Source of the DNA: Affinirhizobium straminoryzae
GTDB taxonomy: Bacteria > Pseudomonadota > Alphaproteobacteria > Rhizobiales > Rhizobiaceae
Length of the DNA stretch: 48,703 nt
Reading direction: 5' to 3'
NCBI RefSeq assembly: GCF_007004135.1
Contig: NZ_VJMG01000026.1
Span: 1-48,703 of the forward strand
Shown here: positions 1-9,385 of the stretch, piece by piece
How the letters are laid out: each line of letters opens with the position of its first letter
Position numbering within the stretch: the stretch's first letter is position 1
The notes under the pieces: model-generated
The model's database searches: none
Told to the model about the DNA's origin: nothing
The model's input: the letters and a program-made list of their open reading frames with translations, nothing else
Translations under genes and position numbers: made by a program

Positions 1-109
1 AAGCGTCAATCCGTATTTTTAAAAAACTGTCATTTTTCTCGCGCCCCGTTCCGGAAGCCTTGCCGCACCGTTAATCTGCAGCCTTGTTTGATGACATGAC
101 GGGATTGCC

Positions 110-1066
110 ATGCTGGTTCTGGACGAAAGTGAGACACGCGAGGCCCTTCCCTTTCCGGGGCTGATCCGGGCGGTGGAGGCGATGTTCGCGGGCGAATGCG
201 TGGTGCCACTGCGCCATCATCATGCGATGGAGGTGCCGGGCGAGGCGCATGCCACCCTGCTGCTGATGCCCGCCTGGCAGCCCGGCCGCTTCGCCGGCGT
301 GAAGATTCTCAATCTGTTTCCCGACAACCACCGCCGAGCGCTGCCGACCATCATCGGGCGCTACCTGCTCTCCTCGGGCAAGACCGGGGAAATGCTGGCC
401 CTGATCGAAGGCGGCGAACTGACGGCGCGGCGGACCGCCGCGACATCCGCACTCGCCTCCCGCTTTCTGAGCCGGCCCGACGCCCGCCGCCTTGTGATGG
501 TCGGCACCGGCCGGCTGTCCCTCAACCTGATCGCCGCCCATGCGGCGGTTCGGCCATTGCAGCAGATTTCCATCTGGGGACGCGACCGCAGCAAGGCGGA
601 GGCGACAGCCGAGGAAGCGCGGCGCGCCGGATTCGATGCCGTGGCAGCCGATGACCTTGAGAAGGCCTGCCGTGACGCCGACATCATCTCCTGCGCCACG
701 CTGTCGAGCGAACCGCTCGTCTGCGGCGCCTGGCTGAAGCCCGGCGCGCATCTCGATCTGGTGGGAGCATTTACGCCAAAAATGCGCGAAAGCGATGACG
801 AGGCCGTGCGTCGCGCCCGCATTTTCGTGGATACCCGCGAGGGCGCTCTGAACGAGGGCGGCGATCTGGTGCAGCCGCTCGAAGGCGGCGTCATCACGCT
901 CGATGATATCCAGGCAGATCTGTTCGACCTGACAGCCGCGCGTCATCCCGGACGTCGGCACGCCGAAGAGATCACCCTGTTCAAATCGGTGGGTGCTGCG
1001 CTGGAGGATCTGGCCGGCGCGATTCTGGCCTATGAGACGGCACGGTTTGCAAAGGCCGGCGCATGA
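110..1066 (+). CDS. Ornithine cyclodeaminase/mu-crystallin family reductase
   Basis: A 318-residue protein of the ornithine cyclodeaminase / mu-crystallin family, NAD(P)-dependent enzymes acting on cyclic imines or amino acids. Visible are the substrate-side Lys in VKILNLFPDN, the Arg pair in LTARRTAA, a Rossmann loop VGTGRLS near residue 124, and the C-terminal helix KSVGAALEDLA. True ornithine cyclodeaminases carry a catalytic Asp in a GGDCPGKTE motif; here the aligned stretch is VGAFTPKMRE, with Phe at that position. A pyrroline-2-/piperideine-2-carboxylate (ketimine) reductase or an alanine-dehydrogenase-like role is therefore more likely than ornithine deamination (inference). The ATG at 110 has only a weak upstream purine stretch. 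The stop overlaps the hrpB start by 4 nt (ATGA), suggesting translational coupling. Family is confident; substrate is not known. Confidence 0.85.
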   Translation: MLVLDESETREALPFPGLIRAVEAMFAGECVVPLRHHHAMEVPGEAHATLLLMPAWQPGRFAGVKILNLFPDNHRRALPTIIGRYLLSSGKTGEMLALIEGGELTARRTAATSALASRFLSRPDARRLVMVGTGRLSLNLIAAHAAVRPLQQISIWGRDRSKAEATAEEARRAGFDAVAADDLEKACRDADIISCATLSSEPLVCGAWLKPGAHLDLVGAFTPKMRESDDEAVRRARIFVDTREGALNEGGDLVQPLEGGVITLDDIQADLFDLTAARHPGRRHAEEITLFKSVGAALEDLAGAILAYETARFAKAGA

Positions 1067-3531
1067 CGAAAATGCCCTTTACGCTGCCAAGCCTGCCGGT
1101 CAGCCATGTGCTGCCGGAGATCGGCGAGGCACTGGCCGGCAGCTCCCGTGCCGTGCTGTCGGCGCCTCCGGGCGCCGGCAAGACGACGCTGGTGCCGCTC
1201 TTCCTGCTGCAGCAGCCGTGGTGCAGCGGCCGGATCATCCTGCTCGAGCCGCGACGGCTGGCGGCGCGCGCCGCGGCAAGCCGCATGGCAAGCCTGATCG
1301 GCGAAACCGTCGGCCAAACCGTCGGCTATCGCATGCGCCTCGACACCAGGATTTCAGCCGCAACGCGGATCGAGGTAGTGACGGAGGGCGTCTTCGCCCG
1401 GATGATCCTCGATGATCCCGAGCTTTCCGGTATCTCGGCGGTGCTGTTCGACGAATTTCACGAACGCTCGCTGGATGCGGATTTCGGTCTGGCGCTGGCA
1501 CTCGACGCGCAGGGTGCCCTGCGCGAGGATCTGCGGCTGCTGGTGATGTCTGCGACACTGGACATCGAGCGGATCGCACAGCTGCTCGGCGATCCGCCGG
1601 TGGTTCTCAGCGAAGGGCGCAGCTTTCCGGTCGAAATCCGCCATGGCGACCGCGACCCGGGCGAGCGGATCGAGGATGCGATGGCCCGGGCGATCCTGGA
1701 AGCGCATCGGCAGGAGACGGGCTCGATCCTCGCCTTCCTGCCCGGGCAGGGCGAAATCCTGCGCACGGCAGAACGGCTTGCCGGGCGCCTGCCGCCGGAG
1801 ACGATGATCACGCCGCTGTTTGGCAATCTCTCCCAGAAGGAACAGGATCTGGCCATCCGGCCAGCTCCTGCCGGGACCCGCAAGGTGGTACTGGCGACCT
1901 CGATCGCCGAAACCTCGATCACCATCGACGGCGTGCGCATCGTAATCGACAGCGGCTTGCAGCGCCTGCCGGTCTTCGAACCGTCAGCCGGGATCACCCG
2001 GCTGGAAACGGTGCGCACCTCGCGTGCCTCGGCCGATCAACGGGCGGGTCGCGCAGGCCGCACCGAGCCCGGCATCGCCATTCGCCTGTGGCATGCCGGC
2101 CAGACGGCTGCCCTGCCCGCCTTTACTCCGCCGCAGATTCTCGCCAGCGATCTCTCCGCGCTGGCGCTCGACCTCGCCCATTGGGGCGTGCAGGATCCGG
2201 CCGATCTCGCCTTCCTCGATCCGCCCCCGGCCCCGGCGCTGGCCGAAGCGCGGCAGTTGCTGCGCATGATGGGCGCGCTCGACGGCGAACACCGGTTGAC
2301 GGCCCGCGGAAAGCTTATGCGCGGCCTGTCACTCCCGCCGCGGCTGGCGGCCATGGCGCTGGCGGGGGCCGAACAGGGCCAGGCGCTGGCGGCCTGCCAG
2401 CTGGCGGTGCTGATGACGGAACAGGGCCTGGGCGGGCCGGATGTCGATCTCGATCAGCGGCTGAAACGGTTTCGCAGCGAACGGGGCGAACGGGCCGAGG
2501 CGGCCCGCCAGCTCGCCCGTCGCCTTGCGGAAAGCCTGCCGAAGGCGGAGAGGAGCGACCAGCCGGTCGAGGCCGGCGCGCTGCTGATCCATGCCTATCC
2601 CGACCGGGTTGCCCTGCAACGCGGCGCGCGCGGCCGTTTCGTGATGGCGAATGGCCGCGGCGCGGAACTGCCGGAGACGGAGCGGCTCTCCGCCTCCCGC
2701 ATGCTGGTGATTACCGATCTGACCGGCCGTGCGGCCCAGGCCCGCATTCTTGCCGCCGCCGAGATAGACCGCGCAACCGTCGAGGCCGAACTGGCCGGGG
2801 CGATCGAGCGACGCGAGGAAGGCTATTTCGACCGGCCAAGCGGTCAGGTGCGGGCCCGCAAGGCAGTACGGCTTGGCGCGCTCGTTCTGGAAGAAACGCC
2901 GCTGCCCCGCCCGACCGGCCAGCAGGCGGCGGAAGCGCTGGCGGACGGCATCCGGCAACTGGGGCTCGCCCGCCTGCCCTTCTCGAAGGATACCGACCAG
3001 CTGCGCGAACGACTTGGCTTCCTCCACCGCACGATCGGCGCACCCTGGCCGGATGTCTCCGACGAGGCGCTGCTGGCGCGGCTCGACGAATGGTTCGTGC
3101 CCTTCCAGACCGGCCGCAGCGGCCTCGACTCGATCGATTCGGGCAGTCTGTCGGAAGGCCTGCGGCTGCTTGTCCCGCATGAGGTGCGCAACCAGCTGAA
3201 CCGGCTGGCGCCGACGCATTTCGAAGCGCCGACCGGCCAGCGCCATCCGATCCGCTATGACGGCGACGAGCCGGTGCTGGCGATCCGCGTGCAGGAACTG
3301 TTCGGGCTGAAGAGCCATCCGGCCGTGGCAGATGGTCGCCTCCCCCTGCTTTTGGAGTTGACCTCGCCGGCGCATCGGCCGATCCAGACGACGCGCGACC
3401 TTCCGGGCTTCTGGGCAGGCTCGTGGAAAGACGTGCGGGCCGACATGCGCGGACGCTATCCGAAACATCCCTGGCCGGAGGACCCTGCCCATGCGGCTCC
3501 CACCCATCGCGCGAAGCCCCGCGGAACCTGA
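1063..3531 (+). CDS. hrpB: ATP-dependent helicase HrpB
   Basis: HrpB is a DEAH-family superfamily 2 helicase of unsettled cellular role. The 822 residues match the usual length of about 800-850. Seen in order: Walker A (APPGAGKT, 34-41), a DEFH Walker B (130-133), SAT motif III (163-165), motif VI QRAGRAGRTEPG in the second RecA domain, then the HrpB-specific C-terminal domain with SGLDSIDSG and a W-rich end (FWAGSWKDVRADMRGRYPKHPWPED). The start overlaps the preceding gene by 4 nt. The 3' end overlaps the first 41 nt of actS, so the two are probably cotranscribed. Confidence 0.95.
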   Translation: MTKMPFTLPSLPVSHVLPEIGEALAGSSRAVLSAPPGAGKTTLVPLFLLQQPWCSGRIILLEPRRLAARAAASRMASLIGETVGQTVGYRMRLDTRISAATRIEVVTEGVFARMILDDPELSGISAVLFDEFHERSLDADFGLALALDAQGALREDLRLLVMSATLDIERIAQLLGDPPVVLSEGRSFPVEIRHGDRDPGERIEDAMARAILEAHRQETGSILAFLPGQGEILRTAERLAGRLPPETMITPLFGNLSQKEQDLAIRPAPAGTRKVVLATSIAETSITIDGVRIVIDSGLQRLPVFEPSAGITRLETVRTSRASADQRAGRAGRTEPGIAIRLWHAGQTAALPAFTPPQILASDLSALALDLAHWGVQDPADLAFLDPPPAPALAEARQLLRMMGALDGEHRLTARGKLMRGLSLPPRLAAMALAGAEQGQALAACQLAVLMTEQGLGGPDVDLDQRLKRFRSERGERAEAARQLARRLAESLPKAERSDQPVEAGALLIHAYPDRVALQRGARGRFVMANGRGAELPETERLSASRMLVITDLTGRAAQARILAAAEIDRATVEAELAGAIERREEGYFDRPSGQVRARKAVRLGALVLEETPLPRPTGQQAAEALADGIRQLGLARLPFSKDTDQLRERLGFLHRTIGAPWPDVSDEALLARLDEWFVPFQTGRSGLDSIDSGSLSEGLRLLVPHEVRNQLNRLAPTHFEAPTGQRHPIRYDGDEPVLAIRVQELFGLKSHPAVADGRLPLLLELTSPAHRPIQTTRDLPGFWAGSWKDVRADMRGRYPKHPWPEDPAHAAPTHRAKPRGT

Positions 3532-4849
3532 ACGGGACACGCGGACGGACAATCCGTCGATCCGGCATGCCCAGTTCGGGCGGGCCAATCGCAGCATGCG
3601 CCTGCAGACGCTGGTGTGGCTGCGCTGGCTGGCGGTGGCCGGTCAGACGCTGACGGTGCTGTTCGTGGCTCTGGTGCTGCATTTCTCGCTGCCGGTCGGC
3701 GAAACCGCGATCCTGATTGCCGCGCTGGCACTGGTCAATCTGGTGCTGTCGCTCTGGTATCCGCCGACGCACCGGCTGAAGCCCCTTGCCGCACTTGCCC
3801 TGCTCGGCTTCGATCTTTTGCAGATGAGCGGGCTGCTGTTCATCACCGGGGGGCTTGCCAATCCCTTTGCACCCCTGCTCTGCGTGCCTGTCATCATCTC
3901 CTTTGCCTCGCTGCCGCTCCGGCACTCGCTGTTCCTGCTGCTGTTTGCGATTGGCTGCACCACGTTGATCACCATTTCACCCTATCCGGTTCCCTGGCAT
4001 CGGGACGAAATCCTGATCATCTATCCGGTCATGCAGCTCGGCATCTGGTGCGCCATCGTGTCGATGATGTCTTTTGCCGCCTTCTATGCCTATCGCGTCT
4101 CGATGGAGGCGGTGCTTCTTGCCGATGCGCTGGCCGCGACCGAACTGGTGCTGGAGCGGGAAAAGCACCTGTCGCAACTGGATGGGCTTGCTGCCGCCGC
4201 CGCCCACGAACTCGGCACGCCGCTCGCCACCATCAGCGTCGTCGCCAAGGAGATGGAGCGGGAGCTGGCGGGCGACGAGCGCTTCGGCGAGGATGTCGCG
4301 CTGCTGCGCAGCCAGAGCGAACGCTGCCGCGACATCCTGCGCCGGCTGACCTCGCTTTCGGCCGAGAACGAGGAACACATGCGCCGCCTGCCGCTATCCT
4401 CGCTGATCGAGGAGGTGACCGCGCCGCACCGGCAGTTCGGCATTACGCTCGATGTCATTGAGCCCAGCGGTCGGGCCGGCGAGCCCGTCGGGCAGCGCAA
4501 TGCCGGCATTCTCTACGGTCTTGGCAATCTCATCGAAAATGCAGTGGACTTTGCGCGGCAAAAGGTGACCGTGACGGTGGAGCACGATGCGGATAAAGTT
4601 GCCATCACCATCGAAGACGACGGCATCGGCTTTGCACCCGATGTGTTAACCCATATCGGAGAACCATACATGTCGACCCGCAGCCGCGAGGACGAGCGCG
4701 CCGGAGGCCTGGGGCTTGGATTGTTCATCGCCAAGACCCTGCTGGAAAGATCCGGCGCCACCCTGATCTTCTCCAATCGCGGACCGGATCATGAAGGTGC
4801 CCGTGTGCGGATCGTCTGGCCGCGCGCGGTCATGGAGATGAAGGCATGA
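3491..4849 (+). CDS. actS: Redox sensor histidine kinase ActS (RegB/PrrB type)
   Basis: Inner-membrane sensor kinase of the RegB/PrrB/ActS family, which passes phosphate to ActR/RegA according to redox state. It is 452 residues with about six hydrophobic segments between residues 40 and 205. The quinone-binding heptapeptide GGLANPF lies at 120-126. The H-box AAAAHELGTPLA has His239, and the redox-active Cys of the RegB family is present as Cys279 in ERCRDIL. ATPase motifs NLIENAVDFA and GLGLGLFIAK follow. The ATG at 3491 is preferred because GGAGGA sits at 3477-3482, eight bases upstream, although this places the start inside hrpB. All residues known to matter for RegB redox sensing are kept, so it is probably functional. 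Confidence 0.94.
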   Translation: MRLPPIARSPAEPERDTRTDNPSIRHAQFGRANRSMRLQTLVWLRWLAVAGQTLTVLFVALVLHFSLPVGETAILIAALALVNLVLSLWYPPTHRLKPLAALALLGFDLLQMSGLLFITGGLANPFAPLLCVPVIISFASLPLRHSLFLLLFAIGCTTLITISPYPVPWHRDEILIIYPVMQLGIWCAIVSMMSFAAFYAYRVSMEAVLLADALAATELVLEREKHLSQLDGLAAAAAHELGTPLATISVVAKEMERELAGDERFGEDVALLRSQSERCRDILRRLTSLSAENEEHMRRLPLSSLIEEVTAPHRQFGITLDVIEPSGRAGEPVGQRNAGILYGLGNLIENAVDFARQKVTVTVEHDADKVAITIEDDGIGFAPDVLTHIGEPYMSTRSREDERAGGLGLGLFIAKTLLERSGATLIFSNRGPDHEGARVRIVWPRAVMEMKA

Positions 4850-4925
4850 GCAGGATGGATGGGCTGACCCGATGCGCCCGGCGCATCGTAGACACACAAG
4901 AACAAAGCCCGGTGGAGACAGGACA

Positions 4926-5495
4926 ATGACGGCAGACAAGATCGACGCAAACACCCCGGATCTGCTTGGGCCGGATGCGAGCCTTCTGATCGTGGACGAC
5001 GATGCGCCCTTCCTGCGCCGCCTGGCGCGCGCCATGGAAAGCCGCGGCTTCCAGGTGGAGACGGCCGAATCGGTGGCCGAGGGCATTGCCAGGTCGAAGG
5101 CGCGGCCGCCGAAATATGCGGTGGTGGATCTGCGGCTTGGTGACGGCAACGGCCTCGACGTGATCGAGGCGATCCGGCAGCGGCGCGAGGATACGCGCGT
5201 CATCGTGCTGACCGGCTACGGCAATATCGCGACCGCCGTGACGGCCGTGAAGCTCGGCGCCGTCGATTATCTGTCGAAGCCGGCCGATGCCGACGACGTG
5301 TTTGCGGCGCTGACCCAGCGGCCGGGCGAAAAGGCCGATGTGCCGGAAAATCCGATGTCGGCGGACCGGGTTCGCTGGGAGCACATCCAGCGCGTCTACG
5401 AGATGTGCGAGCGCAACGTGTCGGAAACCGCCCGCCGGCTCAACATGCACCGCCGCACTCTGCAGCGCATCCTGGCGAAGCGCGCCCCGAAATAG
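4926..5495 (+). CDS. actR: Redox response regulator ActR (RegA/PrrA type)
   Basis: Cognate regulator of ActS, 189 residues. The receiver domain has the acidic pocket VDDD (23-26), phospho-acceptor Asp68 in VVDLRLGDG, and the conserved Thr and Lys in VLTGYG and LSKPAD. The C-terminal Fis-type helix-turn-helix is NVSETARRLNMHRRTLQ, almost invariant in the RegA family, which controls carbon fixation, nitrogen metabolism, respiration and, in rhizobia, acid tolerance. Start chosen at 4926 because GGAG lies at 4914-4917; an in-frame start at 4872 would add 18 unconvincing residues. It is separated from actS by 76 bp and converges with mmcB, whose stop lies only three bases beyond. Confidence 0.94.
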   Translation: MTADKIDANTPDLLGPDASLLIVDDDAPFLRRLARAMESRGFQVETAESVAEGIARSKARPPKYAVVDLRLGDGNGLDVIEAIRQRREDTRVIVLTGYGNIATAVTAVKLGAVDYLSKPADADDVFAALTQRPGEKADVPENPMSADRVRWEHIQRVYEMCERNVSETARRLNMHRRTLQRILAKRAPK

Positions 5496-5498
5496 GCG

Positions 5499-5987
5499 TC
5501 AGCCCTCCTCAAACGTCTTGCCCGTCGCCCATTCGGCTGACAGAAGCCGCTGGGCGGCGAGGCGTGCAAACTGCAGTGTTACCGCCTTGCGCGCCGCCGG
5601 CGCCAGGCGATGTTCGGGCGCCTCGCGCAGTAGATGCGCCCCATAGCCGTCTGAGAGGAGGAAGCCACACTCTTCCGGAAAGATCTCGGCCGGCACGTCC
5701 CGATGGGTGGCAAAGAACAGCCGGTCGCAGAAATCGCGATAATCCGGCCATTTCCGGTCGCTGCGAAAATCGTCGACCGATGTCTTGATTTCCACAATCC
5801 AGATCTCACCCTTGGCAGTGAGACTGATAAGGTCAGCCCGCCGCCCGTTGGCCAACGTCATTTCGGCAATCACCGCATGGCGCATATCGTTCAGCAACAC
5901 CTGTACGCCGCGGCGCACCATCAGCGCGCGATTCGACTGGCGCCCGTCTATTAACGGATTGTTAGGGCCAATCTGAACAAGTGTCAT
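5499..5987 (-). CDS. mmcB: MmcB family DNA repair protein
   Basis: A 162-residue protein of the MmcB family (former DUF1052), linked to mitomycin C resistance in Caulobacter and predicted to have a PD-(D/E)XK nuclease fold. The fold's signature is visible: Asp52 in RRADL, then Glu67-Ile-Lys69 in IVEIKTS, followed by the family block DFRSDRKWPDYRDFCDRLFF. The frame stays open upstream, but homology-like sequence starts at MTLVQIGPNN, so the ATG at 5987 is used. It diverges from the L,D-transpeptidase gene. I looked for a GTTC-N7-GTTC type SOS box in the 184-bp divergent region and saw none. Confidence 0.85.
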   Translation of the reverse strand: MTLVQIGPNNPLIDGRQSNRALMVRRGVQVLLNDMRHAVIAEMTLANGRRADLISLTAKGEIWIVEIKTSVDDFRSDRKWPDYRDFCDRLFFATHRDVPAEIFPEECGFLLSDGYGAHLLREAPEHRLAPAARKAVTLQFARLAAQRLLSAEWATGKTFEEG

Positions 5988-6111
5988 GGTTTCGTCCGCT
6001 CTCGACACGTGTGTCTGTTGCAAAAAGGCAATGAATTTTTCATTTGTCGCACCGCATTCATTTGGCACCCGCGCCCGCCTTGCCAACCTTGTTCTAATGG
6101 AAAATAAACCG

Positions 6112-6127
6112 TCCATCAAAAGATGGA
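6112..6127. other. Short hairpin upstream of L,D-transpeptidase
   Basis: TCCATC-AAAA-GATGGA, a perfect 6-bp stem with a four-base loop, 45 bases upstream of the transpeptidase start in the mmcB divergent region. Role unknown; it may lie in the 5' untranslated region. Confidence 0.4.
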
Positions 6128-6171
6128 TGACAGCATCTTTGCTTCCACCCCTATCCCACGAGATCTTCTCC

Positions 6172-6855
6172 ATGCGCATTCGCACCTGCATGATTGCATC
6201 CGGCCTGACGGCGATGCTCGCCCTGACCGGCTGCTCGACGACTTCCGAAACCAAGACCGTGCCCGTGGCAGCCGCCGCGCCGGTCAAGACGCAGACGAAT
6301 GCGATCTTTTCCGATGCCTATGGCCCGGTGACGGATGCGGGCTATCCGCTGCCGGCGATCCCGATCAGCCGTCTGGACAAGAAATTCCACCGCCAGATCG
6401 TCGATTTCGACACCAAGGAACAGCCGGGCACGATCATCGTCAACACGCAGGAGCGCTTCCTTTATTACGTCCTGCCGAACGGCAAGGCGATGCGCTATGG
6501 GATCGGCGTCGGCAAGCAGGGTTTTGCCTGGTCGGGTGAGGCCTATGTGGCCTGGAAGCAGGAATGGCCGACCTGGCATCCGCCCAAGGAAATGGCGGTG
6601 CGCAAGCCGGACATCGCCCGCTATGTCGATGACGGCATGGGCCCGGGCCTCAGCAACCCGCTCGGCGCGCGCGCCATGTACCTGTTCAACGAAAAGGGGC
6701 AGGACACTCTGTTTCGCCTGCACGGCACGCCGGAATGGGCTTCCATCGGCACTGCCGCCTCTTCAGGCTGCATCCGCCTGATGAACCAGGACGTGATCGA
6801 CCTCTACAACCGCGTGCGTCCCGGCCGCGAAACCAAGGTGGTCGTGATCCAGTAA
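6172..6855 (+). CDS. L,D-transpeptidase (YkuD domain) lipoprotein
   Basis: Predicted envelope lipoprotein of 227 residues. The N-terminus is a lipoprotein signal peptide with lipobox LTGC, Cys21 being the lipidated residue. The YkuD catalytic domain holds the paired motif His184 in LHGTPEW and Ser198-Gly199-Cys200 in SSGCIRLMN; Cys200 is the nucleophile. Such enzymes make 3-3 crosslinks in peptidoglycan or attach proteins to it; Rhizobiales use them heavily. The ATG at 6172 is chosen because the signal peptide begins there; upstream in-frame codons give no sensible leader. The gene stands alone, diverging from mmcB and ending at a strong terminator. Which reaction it performs cannot be told from sequence. 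Confidence 0.9.
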   Translation: MRIRTCMIASGLTAMLALTGCSTTSETKTVPVAAAAPVKTQTNAIFSDAYGPVTDAGYPLPAIPISRLDKKFHRQIVDFDTKEQPGTIIVNTQERFLYYVLPNGKAMRYGIGVGKQGFAWSGEAYVAWKQEWPTWHPPKEMAVRKPDIARYVDDGMGPGLSNPLGARAMYLFNEKGQDTLFRLHGTPEWASIGTAASSGCIRLMNQDVIDLYNRVRPGRETKVVVIQ

Positions 6856-6880
6856 GGATCGCTTGCCAGAGACATGAACA

Positions 6881-6913
6881 AAAAAACGGCGCGTCACCCG
6901 CGCCGTTTTTTTT
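6881..6913. terminator. Bidirectional rho-independent terminator
   Basis: A-run, then perfect stem CGGCGCG (6887-6893), loop TCACC, CGCGCCG (6899-6905), then eight T. It closes the L,D-transpeptidase gene and, read on the other strand, could stop transcripts coming from glcB. Confidence 0.9.
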
Positions 6914-7007
6914 GTTTTGGAGTTCCCTCGTTCCACAGGAAGGGCTCTTCCTCGTAGGAGAGGATCGGGCGCAAGGCCTATCGGAGGCAACCATTGCCTG
7001 ATGGAAC

Positions 7008-7032
7008 GGCGGCGGACGGGCAGGCCGCCGCC
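7008..7032 (-). terminator. Hairpin just past the glcB stop
   Basis: Perfect 8-bp GC stem GGCGGCGG / CCGCCGCC with a nine-base loop, eight bases beyond the glcB stop. There is no T-run on either strand, so termination is plausible but not shown; it may protect the transcript's 3' end. Confidence 0.4.
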
Positions 7033-7040
7033 TTCGCTCG

Positions 7041-9206
7041 TCAGGTACGCCGTGCCTTGGCTTCCAGCCGCCGGCGATGCAGGACCGGTTCGGTATAGCC
7101 GTTCGGCTGTTCGCGACCCTTCAGCACCAGATCAAGCGCGGCCTGGAAGGCGACCGAATCATCGAACCGACCGGCCATCGGCAGGTAGAGCGGATCACCC
7201 GCGTTCTGCTGGTCCACGACGGCCGCCATGCGTTTCATGGTTTCCACCACCTGCGCTTCGGTGACCAGGCCGTGATGCAGCCAGTTGGCCATATGCTGGG
7301 CGGAAATGCGCAGCGTCGCACGGTCTTCCATCAGGCCGATATTGTTGATGTCAGGCACCTTGGAGCATCCGACGCCCTGATCGACCCAGCGCACCACATA
7401 GCCGAGAATCCCCTGGGCATTGTTGTCCAGCTCGCGCTGCACCTCTTCCGGCGTCCAGTTCGGCCGCGAGGTCACGGGTACCGAGAGGATGTCGGAGAGC
7501 TTGGCGCGGGCCCGCGACTTGAGGCCGGCCTGGACGTCCGCCACGCTGACGCGGTGATAGTGCGTGGCATGCAGCGTCGCGGCCGTCGGCGACGGAACCC
7601 AGGCGGTATTGGCGCCGGCCTTCGGATGGGCGATCTTCTGCTCCAGCATGGCAGCCATCAGGTCCGGCATGGCCCACATGCCCTTGCCGATCTGGGCGCG
7701 TCCGGAGAGGCCACAGGCAAGGCCGATGTCGACATTCCAGTTTTCATAGGCGGCGATCCAGGGGGCCTGCTTCATGTCGCCCTTGCGGATCATCGGGCCC
7801 GCTTCCATCGAGGTGTGGATCTCGTCCCCGGTACGGTCGAGGAAGCCGGTATTGATGAAGACAACGCGTTCGCGGGCCTGGCGGATACATTCCTTGAGGT
7901 TGACCGTCGTTCGGCGCTCCTCGTCCATGATGCCCATCTTGATGGTGTTGGCCGGCATGCCGAGTGCCTGCTCGACGCGCGTGAAGATCTCGCAGGCAAA
8001 AGCCACTTCGTCAGGACCATGCATCTTCGGCTTCACCACATACATCGAGCCTGCACGGGAATTCTGCCGACGGCCATTCGGGCCGACGTCACGCAGCGCA
8101 ATCAGCGCGGTGACCATGGCATCCATGAGCCCCTCCGGCACCTCGCGCCCGTCGCGGTCGAGGATCGCCGGATTGGTCATGAGGTGGCCGACATTGCGCA
8201 CCAGCATCAGCGAACGGCCCGGCACCACGAGGCTGGAGCCGTCCGGCGCGGTATAGCTGCGATCCGGGTTGAGCGCGCGGATGAACGTCTTGCCGCCCTT
8301 GGCGACCTCTTCCGTGAGGTCGCCCGCCATCAGACCGAGCCAGTTGCGGTAGACGACGACCTTGTCCTCGGCATCAACAGCTGCGACCGAATCCTCGCAG
8401 TCCATGATGGTGGTGATCGCCGATTCGAGCCAGACATCGGAGATATGCGCCGGATCGTCCCTGCCGATCGGCGTGGAGGCATCGACGCGGATTTCCACAT
8501 GCAGGCGGTTCCTGACCAGAAGTACATGGGTCGGCTGATCGGCCGGGCCGCGATAGCCGGCAAACTGGGCCGGGTCGGCAAGCGACACGGCCTTGTCGCC
8601 GGCCGTGACGACAAGTGCTCCCCCATCCACGGCAAGCCCGGTCACCTCGGACCATGCGGCACCGGAAAGCGGCACCGACTGGTCGAGGAAGCTGCGCACC
8701 CAGGCAATGACGCGCGCGCCGCGCACGGGATTGTAGCCGGCACCCTTTTCGGCGCCATCGCTTTCGGCAATCGCATCCGTGCCGTAGAGCGCGTCATACA
8801 GCGAGCCCCAGCGGGCATTGGCAGCGTTCAGGGCATAGCGTGCATTCATCACCGGAACGACGAGCTGCGGGCCGGCAATCTCGGCAATCTCCGGATCGAC
8901 ATTCTCGGTCGCGACCTGGAAATCCGGTCCTTCCGGCAGAAGATAGCCGATCTGGCGCAGGAAGGCTTCGTAGGCCACGCCGTCGCCGGGCGCGCCGTTC
9001 TTGCGGTACCACTCGTCCAGTTGCTCCTGCAACGCATCGCGGCGCGCGAGGAGATCACGGTTCTTCGGTGCCAGATCATGGACCAGGGCGGACAGTGCTG
9101 CAAAGAAGGCATCGGCCTCGATGCCGGACCCCGGCAGCGCCTCGTTTACCAGAAAGGCGTGCAGTGCCTCGTCTATAGCCAGACCCTGTCTCTCGATGCG
9201 GCTCAT
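7041..9206 (-). CDS. glcB: Malate synthase G
   Basis: Condenses glyoxylate with acetyl-CoA to malate in the glyoxylate shunt, allowing growth on acetate and other C2 sources. The protein has 721 residues, like E. coli GlcB (723), so it is the long G isoform. The malate synthase signature [17 protein letters not shown] and the acidic catalytic patch region [10 protein letters not shown] are present. Start placed at 9206 because GGAGGA precedes it by six bases; the ATG at 9218 overlaps that ribosome site and has none of its own. The upstream 179 bp to the P450 gene holds no other gene. No isocitrate lyase gene is in the window. Confidence 0.95.
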   Translation of the reverse strand: MSRIERQGLAIDEALHAFLVNEALPGSGIEADAFFAALSALVHDLAPKNRDLLARRDALQEQLDEWYRKNGAPGDGVAYEAFLRQIGYLLPEGPDFQVATENVDPEIAEIAGPQLVVPVMNARYALNAANARWGSLYDALYGTDAIAESDGAEKGAGYNPVRGARVIAWVRSFLDQSVPLSGAAWSEVTGLAVDGGALVVTAGDKAVSLADPAQFAGYRGPADQPTHVLLVRNRLHVEIRVDASTPIGRDDPAHISDVWLESAITTIMDCEDSVAAVDAEDKVVVYRNWLGLMAGDLTEEVAKGGKTFIRALNPDRSYTAPDGSSLVVPGRSLMLVRNVGHLMTNPAILDRDGREVPEGLMDAMVTALIALRDVGPNGRRQNSRAGSMYVVKPKMHGPDEVAFACEIFTRVEQALGMPANTIKMGIMDEERRTTVNLKECIRQARERVVFINTGFLDRTGDEIHTSMEAGPMIRKGDMKQAPWIAAYENWNVDIGLACGLSGRAQIGKGMWAMPDLMAAMLEQKIAHPKAGANTAWVPSPTAATLHATHYHRVSVADVQAGLKSRARAKLSDILSVPVTSRPNWTPEEVQRELDNNAQGILGYVVRWVDQGVGCSKVPDINNIGLMEDRATLRISAQHMANWLHHGLVTEAQVVETMKRMAAVVDQQNAGDPLYLPMAGRFDDSVAFQAALDLVLKGREQPNGYTEPVLHRRRLEAKARRT

Positions 9207-9385
9207 CCGATCCTCCATTGTTCTGCATGATCTCTGTGGTTCTTGCGCGCCGGGACGGCTTAGTCAATGCAGCCTTGGTGGGATGGCGGTTCGCCATGTC
9301 GCAGGAACATGGCAGACAAGCGCAGGACGGGAAACGCCCGGCTGGCTGGTCGATGCCGCTGGTTGCGGCAGGCTGAAGACCGGTC

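Noticed and set aside
1..109. End of an upstream gene at the left edge
   Set aside because: No frame with protein-like sequence reaches in from the edge; the stretch is short and AT-rich at first, with nothing else recognisable.
5988..6171. SOS box for mmcB
   Set aside because: No GTTC-N7-GTTC or GAAC-N7-GAAC in the divergent region; the CACGTG at 6007 lacks parS flanks as well.
7077..9230. Long open frame antisense to glcB (over 700 codons)
   Set aside because: Shadow of malate synthase G, which has the full family signature and a good ribosome site.
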